Positions 1 to 6,678 of a stretch of 6,678 bases of DNA are shown here, piece after piece. The translations under genes and the position numbers were made by a program. Location: assembly GCA_009701105.1 (NCBI GenBank), contig WLKU01000073.1, positions 1 through 6,678 of the forward strand, written 5' to 3'. The stretch is from Actinomycetota bacterium. GTDB lineage: Bacteria; Actinomycetota; Acidimicrobiia; Acidimicrobiales; Ilumatobacteraceae. Under the pieces are notes generated by a model. It made no database searches, was not told the DNA's origin, and saw nothing but the letters and a program-made list of their open reading frames with translations. How positions within the stretch are numbered: the stretch's first letter is position 1; every line of letters starts with the position of its first letter.

Positions 1-1233
1 AATGGAGAGCACGTTGACAAGTGTTTCGACGTTGTTGACGAGAGTTGGTTTGCCAAAGACGCCAACTTCAACAGGAAACGGTGGCTTGTTGCGTGGTTCA
101 CCGCGGTAGCCCTCAATCGAGTTGAAGATTGCAGTTTCTTCACCGCAAATGTATGCGCCTGCACCGCGCACGATTGAGAGTGCAAAGTTAAAACCAGATC
201 CCAAGATATTGTCACCCAAAAATCCGTGCTTTGTCGATTCGTCAATTGCGTTTTGCACGTTGCGTATTGCGCGTGGGTATTCTCCACGCAGATAGATAAA
301 ACCTTGCTCGCAGCCTGTCGCGAACGAGGCAATGATCATCGCCTCTACGAGCGCATACGGATCGCCTTCCATGACCACACGATCTTTAAACGTGCCTGGC
401 TCTGATTCGTCGGCATTGCAAATCGAATAGTGGGGGAACGCAGGTTGACCAGCAACAGCGCCCCACTTACGTCCTGTCGGAAAGGCTGCACCACCACGAC
501 CAACAAGACCGGATGTGTTTACTTCGTCGATGACACCGTTTGCTCCGAGTTGGATTGCTTTGCGCAATGCGTCGAAGCCGCCATGCTGTTGGTAATCGGA
601 AATGGAAAGTGGGTCAACTTTCCCGATGCGACCGAGCAACACAAGTTTTGTTGAATCACCGTCAGCTTGCGGAGTTGCTGAAACGATCGATGCTTCGGCA
701 TCTGGCCACGCACCTTTGGCGAGCGCATTGATCTGCACTGGTGTGGCTGGCGCAAGCACTTCGTGGCGAGCTGGGTTGCCTGCCTCGATGACGAGCACTG
801 CAGGTGCGCGTTCGCAGGTGCCAAGACACGGCGATGGGTGAGTGCCTTTGGGGAGTTGATCTTCGCGTAGACCGCCCATTGCGCGACAGGCCAAGTCGAT
901 ACACACGTGTACTTGACGCTTTGGTCGTTCGGTCATCGAGAACAAAGCATAAAAACTTGCGACACCATAAATCTCTGCTGGGGCAACATCGAGTTGTTGG
1001 GCAATGTAATTAATTGAGCCGCGACTAATCCAACCGATGCGATCGTTTACCGCGTGCAGAGTTGGCAGCAACATGTGACGCAGATTGCGAAGCGCTTCGC
1101 CGGCGCGCGAGATGCGCAAGTCTTGCTCGGTTCTTGTTCCACCCTGCGTGTATTGAGTCGGCTTGCCAAGCACGCTGTCAACAGCATCGCGCTCATCGCG
1201 CGTCGCTACAGAAGAGTTAACTTTGAGATCCAT
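1..1233 (-). CDS. NuoE-NuoF fusion, NADH-side subunit of formate dehydrogenase (3' end outside window)
   Basis: This subunit would pass electrons from the formate dehydrogenase catalytic subunit to NAD+ in the cytoplasm. The frame is open for 411 codons from ATG 1233 to the left edge, without a stop. Residues about 40-170 form a NuoE-like thioredoxin-fold [2Fe-2S] domain with Cys111, Cys116, Cys136 and Cys140 (CIDLAC, CLGTC). From about 195 a NuoF domain follows: the FMN glycine-rich segment GLVGRGGAAFPTGRKW (242-257), the NADESEPGTFKDR signature (273-285), ICGEETAIFNSIEG (362-375) and KPPFPVEVGVFGKPTLVNNVET (383-404, described by its ends). NuoF's C-terminal [4Fe-4S] site lies beyond the edge. 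The start is 23 bp after the fdhA stop and has no clear Shine-Dalgarno sequence, so translation is probably coupled to fdhA. The gap between the second and third cysteines is short, 19 residues, where Complex I NuoE has about 35. A NAD-reducing hydrogenase diaphorase is the alternative, but the fdhA neighbour argues for formate dehydrogenase. Confidence 0.9.
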   Translation of the reverse strand, partial: MDLKVNSSVATRDERDAVDSVLGKPTQYTQGGTRTEQDLRISRAGEALRNLRHMLLPTLHAVNDRIGWISRGSINYIAQQLDVAPAEIYGVASFYALFSMTERPKRQVHVCIDLACRAMGGLREDQLPKGTHPSPCLGTCERAPAVLVIEAGNPARHEVLAPATPVQINALAKGAWPDAEASIVSATPQADGDSTKLVLLGRIGKVDPLSISDYQQHGGFDALRKAIQLGANGVIDEVNTSGLVGRGGAAFPTGRKWGAVAGQPAFPHYSICNADESEPGTFKDRVVMEGDPYALVEAMIIASFATGCEQGFIYLRGEYPRAIRNVQNAIDESTKHGFLGDNILGSGFNFALSIVRGAGAYICGEETAIFNSIEGYRGEPRNKPPFPVEVGVFGKPTLVNNVETLVNVLSI

Positions 1234-1256
1234 GTTGGCAACAGCGTAATGCTGGG

Positions 1257-3224
1257 TTATTCGCCAGCGACGGGTACGCGCTTGTCATCGACCGAAATCT
1301 TGTCAATTCGCACAGCGGCAGCCTTAAATTCGGCAGTTCCCGATTTTGGATCGATTGCTTCGATGGTCAAAAGGTTGGTGTTCACGTCGTTGGGAAAATG
1401 CGGAGTCATAAATACGAGTCCTGGACGTAAGCCATCGTCGATACGTGCTGGGGCAACGACCGTGCCGCGAGGTGAAGTGATGCGCACGATCTCGCCATCG
1501 ATAATGCCCATTGAAACAGCGTCTTCAGGTGACAAGTCAACTGTCTCGGCCATGCGCAACGGGCTCTCGAATCCACCAGACTGCACGCCGGTGTTATACG
1601 AATCAAGTCGGCGACCCGTGGTGAGGCGCAACGGAAACTCTGGAGTGGTCTTTTCGACTGGCGGCGAGTCGATGACCACGCTGAATGGTGCAAGGCGACC
1701 TCGGTCTTCAAGTTTCTCTGCCCACAACCTGCCGTGAAGGAATGAAGGCTCAATTTTGTCCAGCGAAAAGCATGGCCACTGAATGCCACCCAAGTCTGAA
1801 AGGCGCTCGTATGTCATGCCAAAGTGCATCGGCGACAAACTACGCAATTCATTCCACACTTGTTCATTGGATTCGTACTTCCACGAATGACCCATCAATG
1901 CGGCGAGGTCAATAATGATCTGAATGTCATCATGGGCATTGCCCGGAGGGGTGATGGCTTTACGCACTCGTTGCACTCGGCGCTCAGAGTTGGTAACAGT
2001 TCCTTCTGCTTCACACCACGAGGCCGAACCAGGCAACACAACGTGTGCAAGTTCTGCGGTCTTGGTAAGAAAGATGTCTTGCACAACAAGATGCTCAAGA
2101 TCTTTGAGTAATGCCGTTGTGTGAGCGCCGTCGGCTTCTGATTGCGCAGGGTTTTCGCCAACCACAAATGCCGACTTCATTTTTCCGTGTTCCATTGCTT
2201 CAAACATCTGCGTCAAGTTCCAGCCATTTTTAGGCGGGATGGTGACGTTCCACATTTTTTCAAACTTGGTGCGAGCAACATTGTCTTCTACATCTTGAAA
2301 GCCTGGCAATTTGTTTGGCAATGCGCCCATGTCGCCACCGCCTTGCACATTGTTTTGGCCACGCAATGGATTAAGCCCTGCACTTGGTCGACCAACGTGA
2401 CCACACAGCAATGCAAGGTTGATCAACGACAACACGTTGTCGACACCGTTGTGATGCTCGGTAATGCCGAGTGTCCAACAAATCTGTGCAGTCTTGGCAT
2501 TTCCGAGTGCATGTGCGAGTTCGCGAATTGCTTCGGTTGGCACTCCAGTTACTTTGCTGCCTTGTTCAAGAGTCCACTCTTCAACAGATGCGGCGTACTC
2601 AGCAAAGCCGCTCGTCGAGTTTTCGATGAACGAACGATTGGTGAGACCGGCATGAATAATCTCGCGAGCGATGGTGTTAGAGAGAGCGACATCGGATCCG
2701 ACGTTGAGTCCCAACCACAAGTCTGCCCACTGAGCAGTTTCCGAACGACGCGGATCGACCGAATACAATTTGGCACCGTTGTGAATGCCCTTGAGAACGT
2801 GCTGAAAATAAATTGGGTGAGCGTTGCGAGCGTTTGAGCCCCACATCACAATGAGGTCAGTTGTTTCAACCTCTTGATAACTCGATGTTCCTCCACCTGC
2901 TCCGAAGACTGTGGCCAGACCGACCACGCTGGGAGCGTGTCAAGTTCGATTACAGGAATCGATATTGTTGGTACCAATTACGGCACGCGCAAACTTTTGC
3001 ACCATGAAATTCAGTTCATTGGTCGACTTGGAACATGAGAAGAATCCAATGGCGTCTGGGCCATACGCGTCTTTGACAGATTGGAAGCCAGCAGCTGCGC
3101 GGGCGAGCGCTTCGTCCCATGACGCTGTGCGCAAAACACCGTTGTCACGCACCATCGGCTCGGTGATTCGGGTCAGAGGGGCGTATTCGTGTCGCTTGGA
3201 GTTCTTCTTGCGGCCCATGTTCAT
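1257..3224 (-). CDS. fdhA: Formate dehydrogenase catalytic (alpha) subunit, selenocysteine-containing
   Basis: This molybdopterin-bis-MGD enzyme oxidises formate to CO2 in the cytoplasm and would hand electrons to the NuoEF fusion downstream. A single frame runs from ATG 3224 to TAA 1257, 655 residues, interrupted only by TGA at 2940-2942. The interruption sits in TNNIDSCNRT-U-HAPSVVGLA, exactly where FdhF-type enzymes carry catalytic Sec or Cys followed by His. The catalytic arginine motif NPLRGQNNVQGGGDMGALP follows, with Arg288 193 residues after Sec95, the same spacing as U140 to R333 in E. coli FdhF as I recall it. Other family marks are MWGSNARNAHP, VDPRRSETAQWAD, GENPAQSEAD, QDIFLTKTAELAHVVLP, and a C-terminal MGD-binding domain from about 530. 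The N-terminus begins at the segment preceding SWDEAL and lacks the usual CxxCxxxC [4Fe-4S] domain. An in-frame TAG at 3234-3236 blocks extension. A second ATG at 3218 has better spacing from GAGG and is an alternative start. No Tat signal is seen. Confidence 0.9.
2899..2936 (-). promoter_or_regulatory. Bacterial SECIS element within fdhA
   Basis: The mRNA directly after the UGA can fold into GUGGUC-GGUCU-GGCCAC (2927 down to 2911). This is a 6-bp stem with one U-G wobble and a five-base apical loop. A lower stem GCUCC (2936-2932) with GGAGC (2903-2899) can extend it past an internal loop. The apical GGUC lies at bases 22-25 counted from the U of UGA, the same distance and loop sequence as I recall for E. 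coli fdhF, where SelB binds the loop. The fold was done by eye. Confidence 0.88.
2940..2942 (-). other. In-frame UGA read as selenocysteine (Sec95 of FdhA)
   Basis: The codon after CNRT is TGA, and the next codon is CAC (His). The same frame then continues for 560 codons of unmistakable formate dehydrogenase sequence. The position is the metal-ligating catalytic residue of the family, either Sec or Cys. TGA is used as a genuine stop by fhs (5051-5053), so genome-wide reassignment of UGA is not the explanation. Insertion would need SelA, SelB, SelD and tRNA-Sec encoded elsewhere. Confidence 0.92.
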
Positions 3225-3355
3225 ACCCTCACCCTACTGCAATAAGGGGATCCCGTCATATATCAGACCCTATGACCCATATATAGTGACAGGGTCGTTT
3301 CAACGGCACCTAATACCCGCCACCTCTCAAGTCAATACTCAAGGAGCAACCCACA
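3225..3355. promoter_or_regulatory. Divergent fdhA / fhs promoter and operator region
   Basis: This 131-bp gap separates the divergent fdhA and fhs starts and must hold both promoters. Its centre is AT-rich and highly symmetric. GTCATATAT (3255-3263) is mirrored by ATATAGTGAC (3281-3290) with one extra base. GACCCT (3266-3271) is mirrored by AGGGTC (3291-3296), and GACCC also recurs directly at 3274-3278. Possible -10 elements are TATAGT or TATATA (3280-3287) towards fhs and an extended TGaTATATG (3265-3257) towards fdhA, but neither has a convincing -35. The dyad could bind a regulator acting on both operons. No riboswitch-like fold is apparent in the fhs leader. Confidence 0.45.
3341..3346 (+). 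promoter_or_regulatory. Shine-Dalgarno of fhs
   Basis: AAGGAG lies 9 bases before ATG 3356. It is a near-perfect ribosome-binding site and fixes the fhs start. It is the only strong Shine-Dalgarno sequence in the window; the other starts rely on weak sites or coupling. Confidence 0.85.
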
Positions 3356-5053
3356 ATGTCATTCCCATCCGATCTCGAAATCGCGCGTGCCGGAAAACCA
3401 CTTCCACTTAAGGACATTGCGCAGCAGATGGGTATCGGCGAACACTTGCTCGAGCCTTATGGCACAGACCTTGCGAAAATCAGTCTCAAAGCGATCGATG
3501 AATTGAAAGATCGCCCGAAGGCAAAGTATGTAGTAGTCACTGCAATCACGCCAACACCACTCGGCGAAGGTAAGACCACGACCACGGTTGGTTTGGGAAT
3601 GGCGATGAAGCACATCGGCAAAAAAGCAGTGATCAGTTTGCGCCAGCCTTCGATGGGACCAACATTTGGTATTAAGGGTGGAGCCGCAGGTGGTGGCTAC
3701 AGCCAAGTGATTCCAATGGAACTTCTCAACTTGCATCTCACTGGCGACTTCCATGCAGTGACCGCAGCACACAACTTGTTGTCGGCAATGGTCGACAATC
3801 ATTTGCATCAGGGCAACGAGCTCGATCTCGATCTCGACAACATCACATGGCGCCGAGTGATCGACGTCAACGATCGTTCATTGCGCAACATCATTGTTGG
3901 TCTTGGTTCAAAAGAAGACGGCGTTACTCGTCAAACTGGTTTTGACATCACGGCCGCATCTGAAGTGATGGCGATCTTGGCTCTCTCAACTTCGGTCGAG
4001 GATATGCGTGCACGTTTCGGTCGCATCGTCGTTGGTTACAACACCAAAGGTGTTCCAGTCACTGCCGAGCAACTTTCAGGTGCTGGCTCGATGGCCGTCA
4101 TCATGCGCGAAGCAATCAAGCCAAACTTGTTGCAGACTCTCGAGAACACTCCAGTGATCGTGCACGCAGGACCGTTCGGAAACATTGCGCATGGTAACTC
4201 ATCAATTATTGGTGACATGATCGGCATCCACGGTGGCGACTACCTCATCACCGAAGCAGGCTTTGGTGCCGACATGGGCGCAGAGCGTTTCTTCAACATC
4301 AAGTGCCGCACCTCTGGCTTGGTGCCGGATGCTGCAGTGCTCGTGACAACTGTGCGCGCACTCAAGGCTCACTCTGGCAAGCACAAGATTGTTGCCGGCA
4401 AAGCGTTGCCAGCAGAGTTGTTGGCAGAGAATCCTTCCGACGTTGAGGCCGGTGGAGCAAACCTCAAGAAGCAAATTGAAAACGTAAAGGCTCATGGTGT
4501 AACACCTGTCGTTGCTATCAACGCTTTCCCAACTGACCACAAATCAGAGCATGATGTGATTCGGCGCATCGCAGCCGAGGCTGGCGCACGAGTTGCAGTG
4601 TGCACGCATTTCGCTGATGGTGGTGCTGGCGCGGTCGATTTGGCCAAGGCAGTCGTAGAGGCATGCCAAGAAGAAAATGGCTTCCATTTGTTGTATCCAT
4701 CAGATGCCTCGCTGAAAGAAAAGATCGAGACTGTTGCGACCAAGATCTACGGTGCCGCAAAAGTGGAGTACACCGCTCTTGCCAACAAGCAACTCAAGAA
4801 CTACACCGACAATGGCTTTGCCCACTTGCCAGTGTGTATTGCTAAAACTCACCTTTCAATTTCGGGTGATGCATCGCTGAAGGGTGCACCAACTGGTCAC
4901 ACACTGACAGTGCGCGAAGTGCGTGCTTCGGTGGGAGCAGGCTTTATCTACCCAATCTGTGGCGAGATGCGCACACTGCCAGGTCTTGGCACCAAGCCAG
5001 CAGCTGCGATCATCGACTTCGACGAAAACGGCGAAATCATCGGGCTTTCATGA
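3356..5053 (+). CDS. fhs: Formate-tetrahydrofolate ligase (10-formyl-THF synthetase)
   Basis: Catalyses ATP + formate + THF to ADP + phosphate + 10-formyl-THF in the cytoplasm; the reaction is reversible and can yield ATP when formyl-THF is oxidised. The 565 residues match the usual full length of about 555-560. The ATP-binding P-loop TPLGEGKTT is at about 67-75, followed by the family signature RQPSMGPTFGIKGGAAGGGY (96-115), the HLTGDFHAVTAAHNLL segment, and FGNIAHGNSSIIGD and EAGFGADMGAERF in the central domain. Sequence is collinear with the family to the end, with no break. The start is fixed by AAGGAG nine bases upstream. The stop TGA overlaps the folD start by four bases (ATGA), indicating one operon with translational coupling. 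It is divergent from fdhA, so formate-producing or formate-using steps lie on both sides of one regulatory region. Confidence 0.97.
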   Translation: MSFPSDLEIARAGKPLPLKDIAQQMGIGEHLLEPYGTDLAKISLKAIDELKDRPKAKYVVVTAITPTPLGEGKTTTTVGLGMAMKHIGKKAVISLRQPSMGPTFGIKGGAAGGGYSQVIPMELLNLHLTGDFHAVTAAHNLLSAMVDNHLHQGNELDLDLDNITWRRVIDVNDRSLRNIIVGLGSKEDGVTRQTGFDITAASEVMAILALSTSVEDMRARFGRIVVGYNTKGVPVTAEQLSGAGSMAVIMREAIKPNLLQTLENTPVIVHAGPFGNIAHGNSSIIGDMIGIHGGDYLITEAGFGADMGAERFFNIKCRTSGLVPDAAVLVTTVRALKAHSGKHKIVAGKALPAELLAENPSDVEAGGANLKKQIENVKAHGVTPVVAINAFPTDHKSEHDVIRRIAAEAGARVAVCTHFADGGAGAVDLAKAVVEACQEENGFHLLYPSDASLKEKIETVATKIYGAAKVEYTALANKQLKNYTDNGFAHLPVCIAKTHLSISGDASLKGAPTGHTLTVREVRASVGAGFIYPICGEMRTLPGLGTKPAAAIIDFDENGEIIGLS

Positions 5054-5940
5054 CCGACAATTTCAAGCGCTCTCCTGGTGGCGCCATCTTGATGGATGGC
5101 AACACATTGCGCGACGAAACCGTTGCGCGTCTGCGCAAAGTGATTGAGGACGCGGGTTCGCCACGTGTTTGTCTTGCAACAGTTCTGGTTGGGGGCGATG
5201 CTCCAAGCCATATATATGTAGCAAGCAAACACAAGAAGGCTCAAGAAGCCGGCATGGTTTCGGTTGGTGTGCACCTCGAAGAAGATGCAACACAAGAGCA
5301 AGTTGAAGCAGAGGTGCGCAAGTTGGCACTCGATCCAAACGTGCACGGCATTTTGGTGCAGCTGCCGTTGCCAAAGCATCTTGACTCTGAGCCAATTCTT
5401 GCGTTGTTACCACCAGAAAAAGATGTTGATGGACTCACCGAGCGTTCGATGGGTCGTTTGATGCGCAGTTTGCCTGGTCATGCACCGTGCACACCGCTTG
5501 GTGTGATGCGCTTGCTCGAGCGATACAACATTGCAACCAAAGGCAAGAAAGTGGTTGTCATTGGTCGTTCATTTTTGACAGGCTTGCCACAAGTTATTTT
5601 GTTTGTCCGCAGGGGTGGAGATGCAACAACCACATGTGCGCATTCAATGACTTCGCCAGAAGATCTCAAAGCGGTTTGTGTTGAAGCAGACATCATTGTT
5701 TCGTGTGTGGGCATTGCACGCATGATCAAAGCCGACTTCGTCAAACCGGGCGCAACTGTTGTTGACGTGGGAGTGACTCGCATTGACAACAAAATTGTTG
5801 GTGATGTCGACTTTGATGCAGTGCAAGCTGTAGCCGGTGCAATTACTCCGATGCCGGGTGGTACGGGCCCAATGACCATTGGTTGCTTGCTCGAGAACAC
5901 TCTCGAGGCAGCAAGAATGCTCGGTGCATTTCCGCGCTAG
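5050..5940 (+). CDS. folD: Bifunctional methylene-THF dehydrogenase / methenyl-THF cyclohydrolase
   Basis: Oxidises 5,10-methylene-THF with NAD(P)+ to methenyl-THF and hydrolyses that to 10-formyl-THF, the substrate of Fhs; both steps are reversible. The 296 residues are normal length plus a short N-terminal tail. The substrate-site motif is YVASKHKK with Tyr56 and catalytic Lys60, followed by VQLPLPKHL (103-111), PPEKDVDGL (121-129), PCTPLGVM (146-153), the Rossmann segment VVVIGRSFLTGLP (168-180) and the signature PMPGGTGPMT (268-277). The cofactor region reads GRSFLTGLPQVILFVRRGGD where GRSxxVGxPxxxLL is common, a mild divergence. The TERSMGRL segment after VDGL also differs from the common FHxxNxGRL pattern. 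The ATG sits inside the fhs stop (ATGA). A second in-frame ATG at 5092 falls within the conserved LMDG segment and is unlikely to be the start. The gene ends directly against the convergent permease. Confidence 0.95.
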   Translation: MTDNFKRSPGGAILMDGNTLRDETVARLRKVIEDAGSPRVCLATVLVGGDAPSHIYVASKHKKAQEAGMVSVGVHLEEDATQEQVEAEVRKLALDPNVHGILVQLPLPKHLDSEPILALLPPEKDVDGLTERSMGRLMRSLPGHAPCTPLGVMRLLERYNIATKGKKVVVIGRSFLTGLPQVILFVRRGGDATTTCAHSMTSPEDLKAVCVEADIIVSCVGIARMIKADFVKPGATVVDVGVTRIDNKIVGDVDFDAVQAVAGAITPMPGGTGPMTIGCLLENTLEAARMLGAFPR

Positions 5941-6678
5941 TTAATTTGCAGCAGGTGCTTGTAGTCGTTTGGCAGTTGCTTGTAAGAGTCGATCAAGAAT
6001 TGTTGCCATGATCACGATGGCGGTACCAACTTCGGCGCCAAGGCCAGCATCTGGTTTGGTGAGTGCCTCAATTGATCGATAGCCAAGGCCACCACCGCCA
6101 ACCATGCCTGCGATGATTGCCATTGCTAGCACCATCATCACCATTTGATTGATGGCCAAAATTATTGATGGCATGGCGAGCGGAACTCGTACACCCCACA
6201 ACACCTGCCGAGGTGTTGCACCAAAAGTTGTTGCAGCTTCAAGTGACTCGTAATTGACTTGGCGAATGCCAAGTGCAGTGAGACGGATGCCTGGTGGTAT
6301 TGCGTAGACGACAGCAGCGACAATGCCAGGCACAGGGCCAACGGAAAAGATCATCACAAACGGAATTGCATACACAAGGTTTGGAATTGTTTGCAATGCA
6401 TCTAAGAAAGGTGAGATCAACGACTCTGCTCGTGGTCTGCGACCGAGCCAGATGCCAAAAGGAATAGCAATCAGCATTGCGAAGATCACTGCAATGACTG
6501 TTTGTGTGAGGGTGTCGACTGCATCTGGCCATCTGCCAGTAAGGCCGATGAAGGCAATGCCAACTGCAGTGGTGAGCGACATCTTCCAGCCAGCAACAAA
6601 ATATGAAAATGCGCTTGCTGCGACAACGATTGCTTGCCACGCGAGAGTTTCGTTGAGCCATGTTTGAGCACGCACTAT
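5941..6678 (-). CDS. Glycine betaine/proline-type ABC transporter permease (5' end at window edge)
   Basis: This is an inner-membrane permease of an osmolyte-type (OpuA/ProU) ABC importer. The residues after about 50 match the ProW/OpuAB MetI-like domain: TLTQTVIAVIFAMLIAIPFG, then FLDALQTIPNLVYAIPFVMIF (90-110, key LDALQTIP), a VPGIVAAVVYAIPPGIRLT helix, and the EAA loop EAATTFGATPRQVLW with Glu146 and Gly152 followed by VPLAMPSI. The end AIVIMATILDRLLQ is also typical. Five or so hydrophobic segments are visible. Numbering is from GTG 6675, but the frame stays open through the edge (codon ATA at 6678-6676). The true start is probably outside, either for a longer N-terminus or for a double-domain permease. 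Substrate could be betaine, proline, choline or carnitine; the sequence does not decide. Neither the ATPase nor the binding protein is in the window. Confidence 0.88.
   Translation of the reverse strand: MVRAQTWLNETLAWQAIVVAASAFSYFVAGWKMSLTTAVGIAFIGLTGRWPDAVDTLTQTVIAVIFAMLIAIPFGIWLGRRPRAESLISPFLDALQTIPNLVYAIPFVMIFSVGPVPGIVAAVVYAIPPGIRLTALGIRQVNYESLEAATTFGATPRQVLWGVRVPLAMPSIILAINQMVMMVLAMAIIAGMVGGGGLGYRSIEALTKPDAGLGAEVGTAIVIMATILDRLLQATAKRLQAPAAN

Noticed and set aside
1054..2837. Long plus-strand ORFs (1054-1737 and 2142-2837) opposite fdhA and the NuoEF fusion
   Set aside because: Their translations show no recognisable domain and lie antisense to clearly conserved coding sequence; they are codon-bias shadows.
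2940..2942. Genome-wide reassignment of UGA to an amino acid
   Set aside because: fhs ends with TGA at the expected family length, inside an ATGA overlap with folD, so UGA works as a stop here.
1257..3224. Two separate genes or a nonsense-broken fdhA pseudogene
   Set aside because: The stop is TGA at exactly the catalytic Sec position, the frame is otherwise intact with all motifs, and a SECIS hairpin follows at the right distance.
5890..5907. CTCGAG-aacact-CTCGAG hairpin near the end of folD as a terminator
   Set aside because: It lies inside the conserved LLENTLEA coding segment, about 30 bases before the stop, and has no following U-tract. It is probably a codon coincidence.
5941..6675. 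GTG 6675 as the definite start of the permease
   Set aside because: The frame stays open to the edge, no ribosome-binding site can be seen, and family members usually have a longer N-terminus.

Overview
The window is a compact one-carbon metabolism locus. Two transcription units diverge from a 131-bp regulatory region (3225-3355), and a transporter gene comes in convergently from the right edge. Base composition is moderate, the genes are tightly packed, and the formate dehydrogenase resembles remembered actinobacterial enzymes. That suggests a streamlined actinobacterium, perhaps an aquatic Acidimicrobiia-like lineage. This is a low-confidence inference; no rRNA or marker gene is present.

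Left, minus strand (3224 down to 1): fdhA, the catalytic molybdenum/tungsten formate dehydrogenase subunit, is followed after 23 bp by a NuoE-NuoF fusion that runs off the left edge. Together they would make an NAD-linked formate dehydrogenase. fdhA contains an in-frame TGA (2940-2942) exactly at the catalytic Sec/Cys position. Twelve bases after it lies a perfect 6-bp hairpin with apical loop GGUCU, as in a bacterial SECIS. I therefore read 1257-3224 as one selenoprotein gene of 655 residues, not two ORFs or a pseudogene. The predicted protein also lacks the N-terminal [4Fe-4S] domain of FdhF-type enzymes.

Centre and right, plus strand (3356-5940): fhs (formate-tetrahydrofolate ligase) and folD (methylene-THF dehydrogenase / methenyl-THF cyclohydrolase) are joined by a 4-bp ATGA overlap. 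On the minus strand (6678-5941), a ProW/OpuAB-like permease of a glycine betaine/proline-type ABC transporter ends directly against folD with no intergenic base.

Functional reading: FolD and Fhs interconvert methylene-THF, formyl-THF and formate, and the formate dehydrogenase oxidises formate to CO2 with NADH formation. Run oxidatively this gives ATP (Fhs in reverse) and reduced cofactors. The adjacent betaine-type transporter hints that methyl groups of imported compatible solutes could feed the pathway; that link is inference from neighbourhood only.
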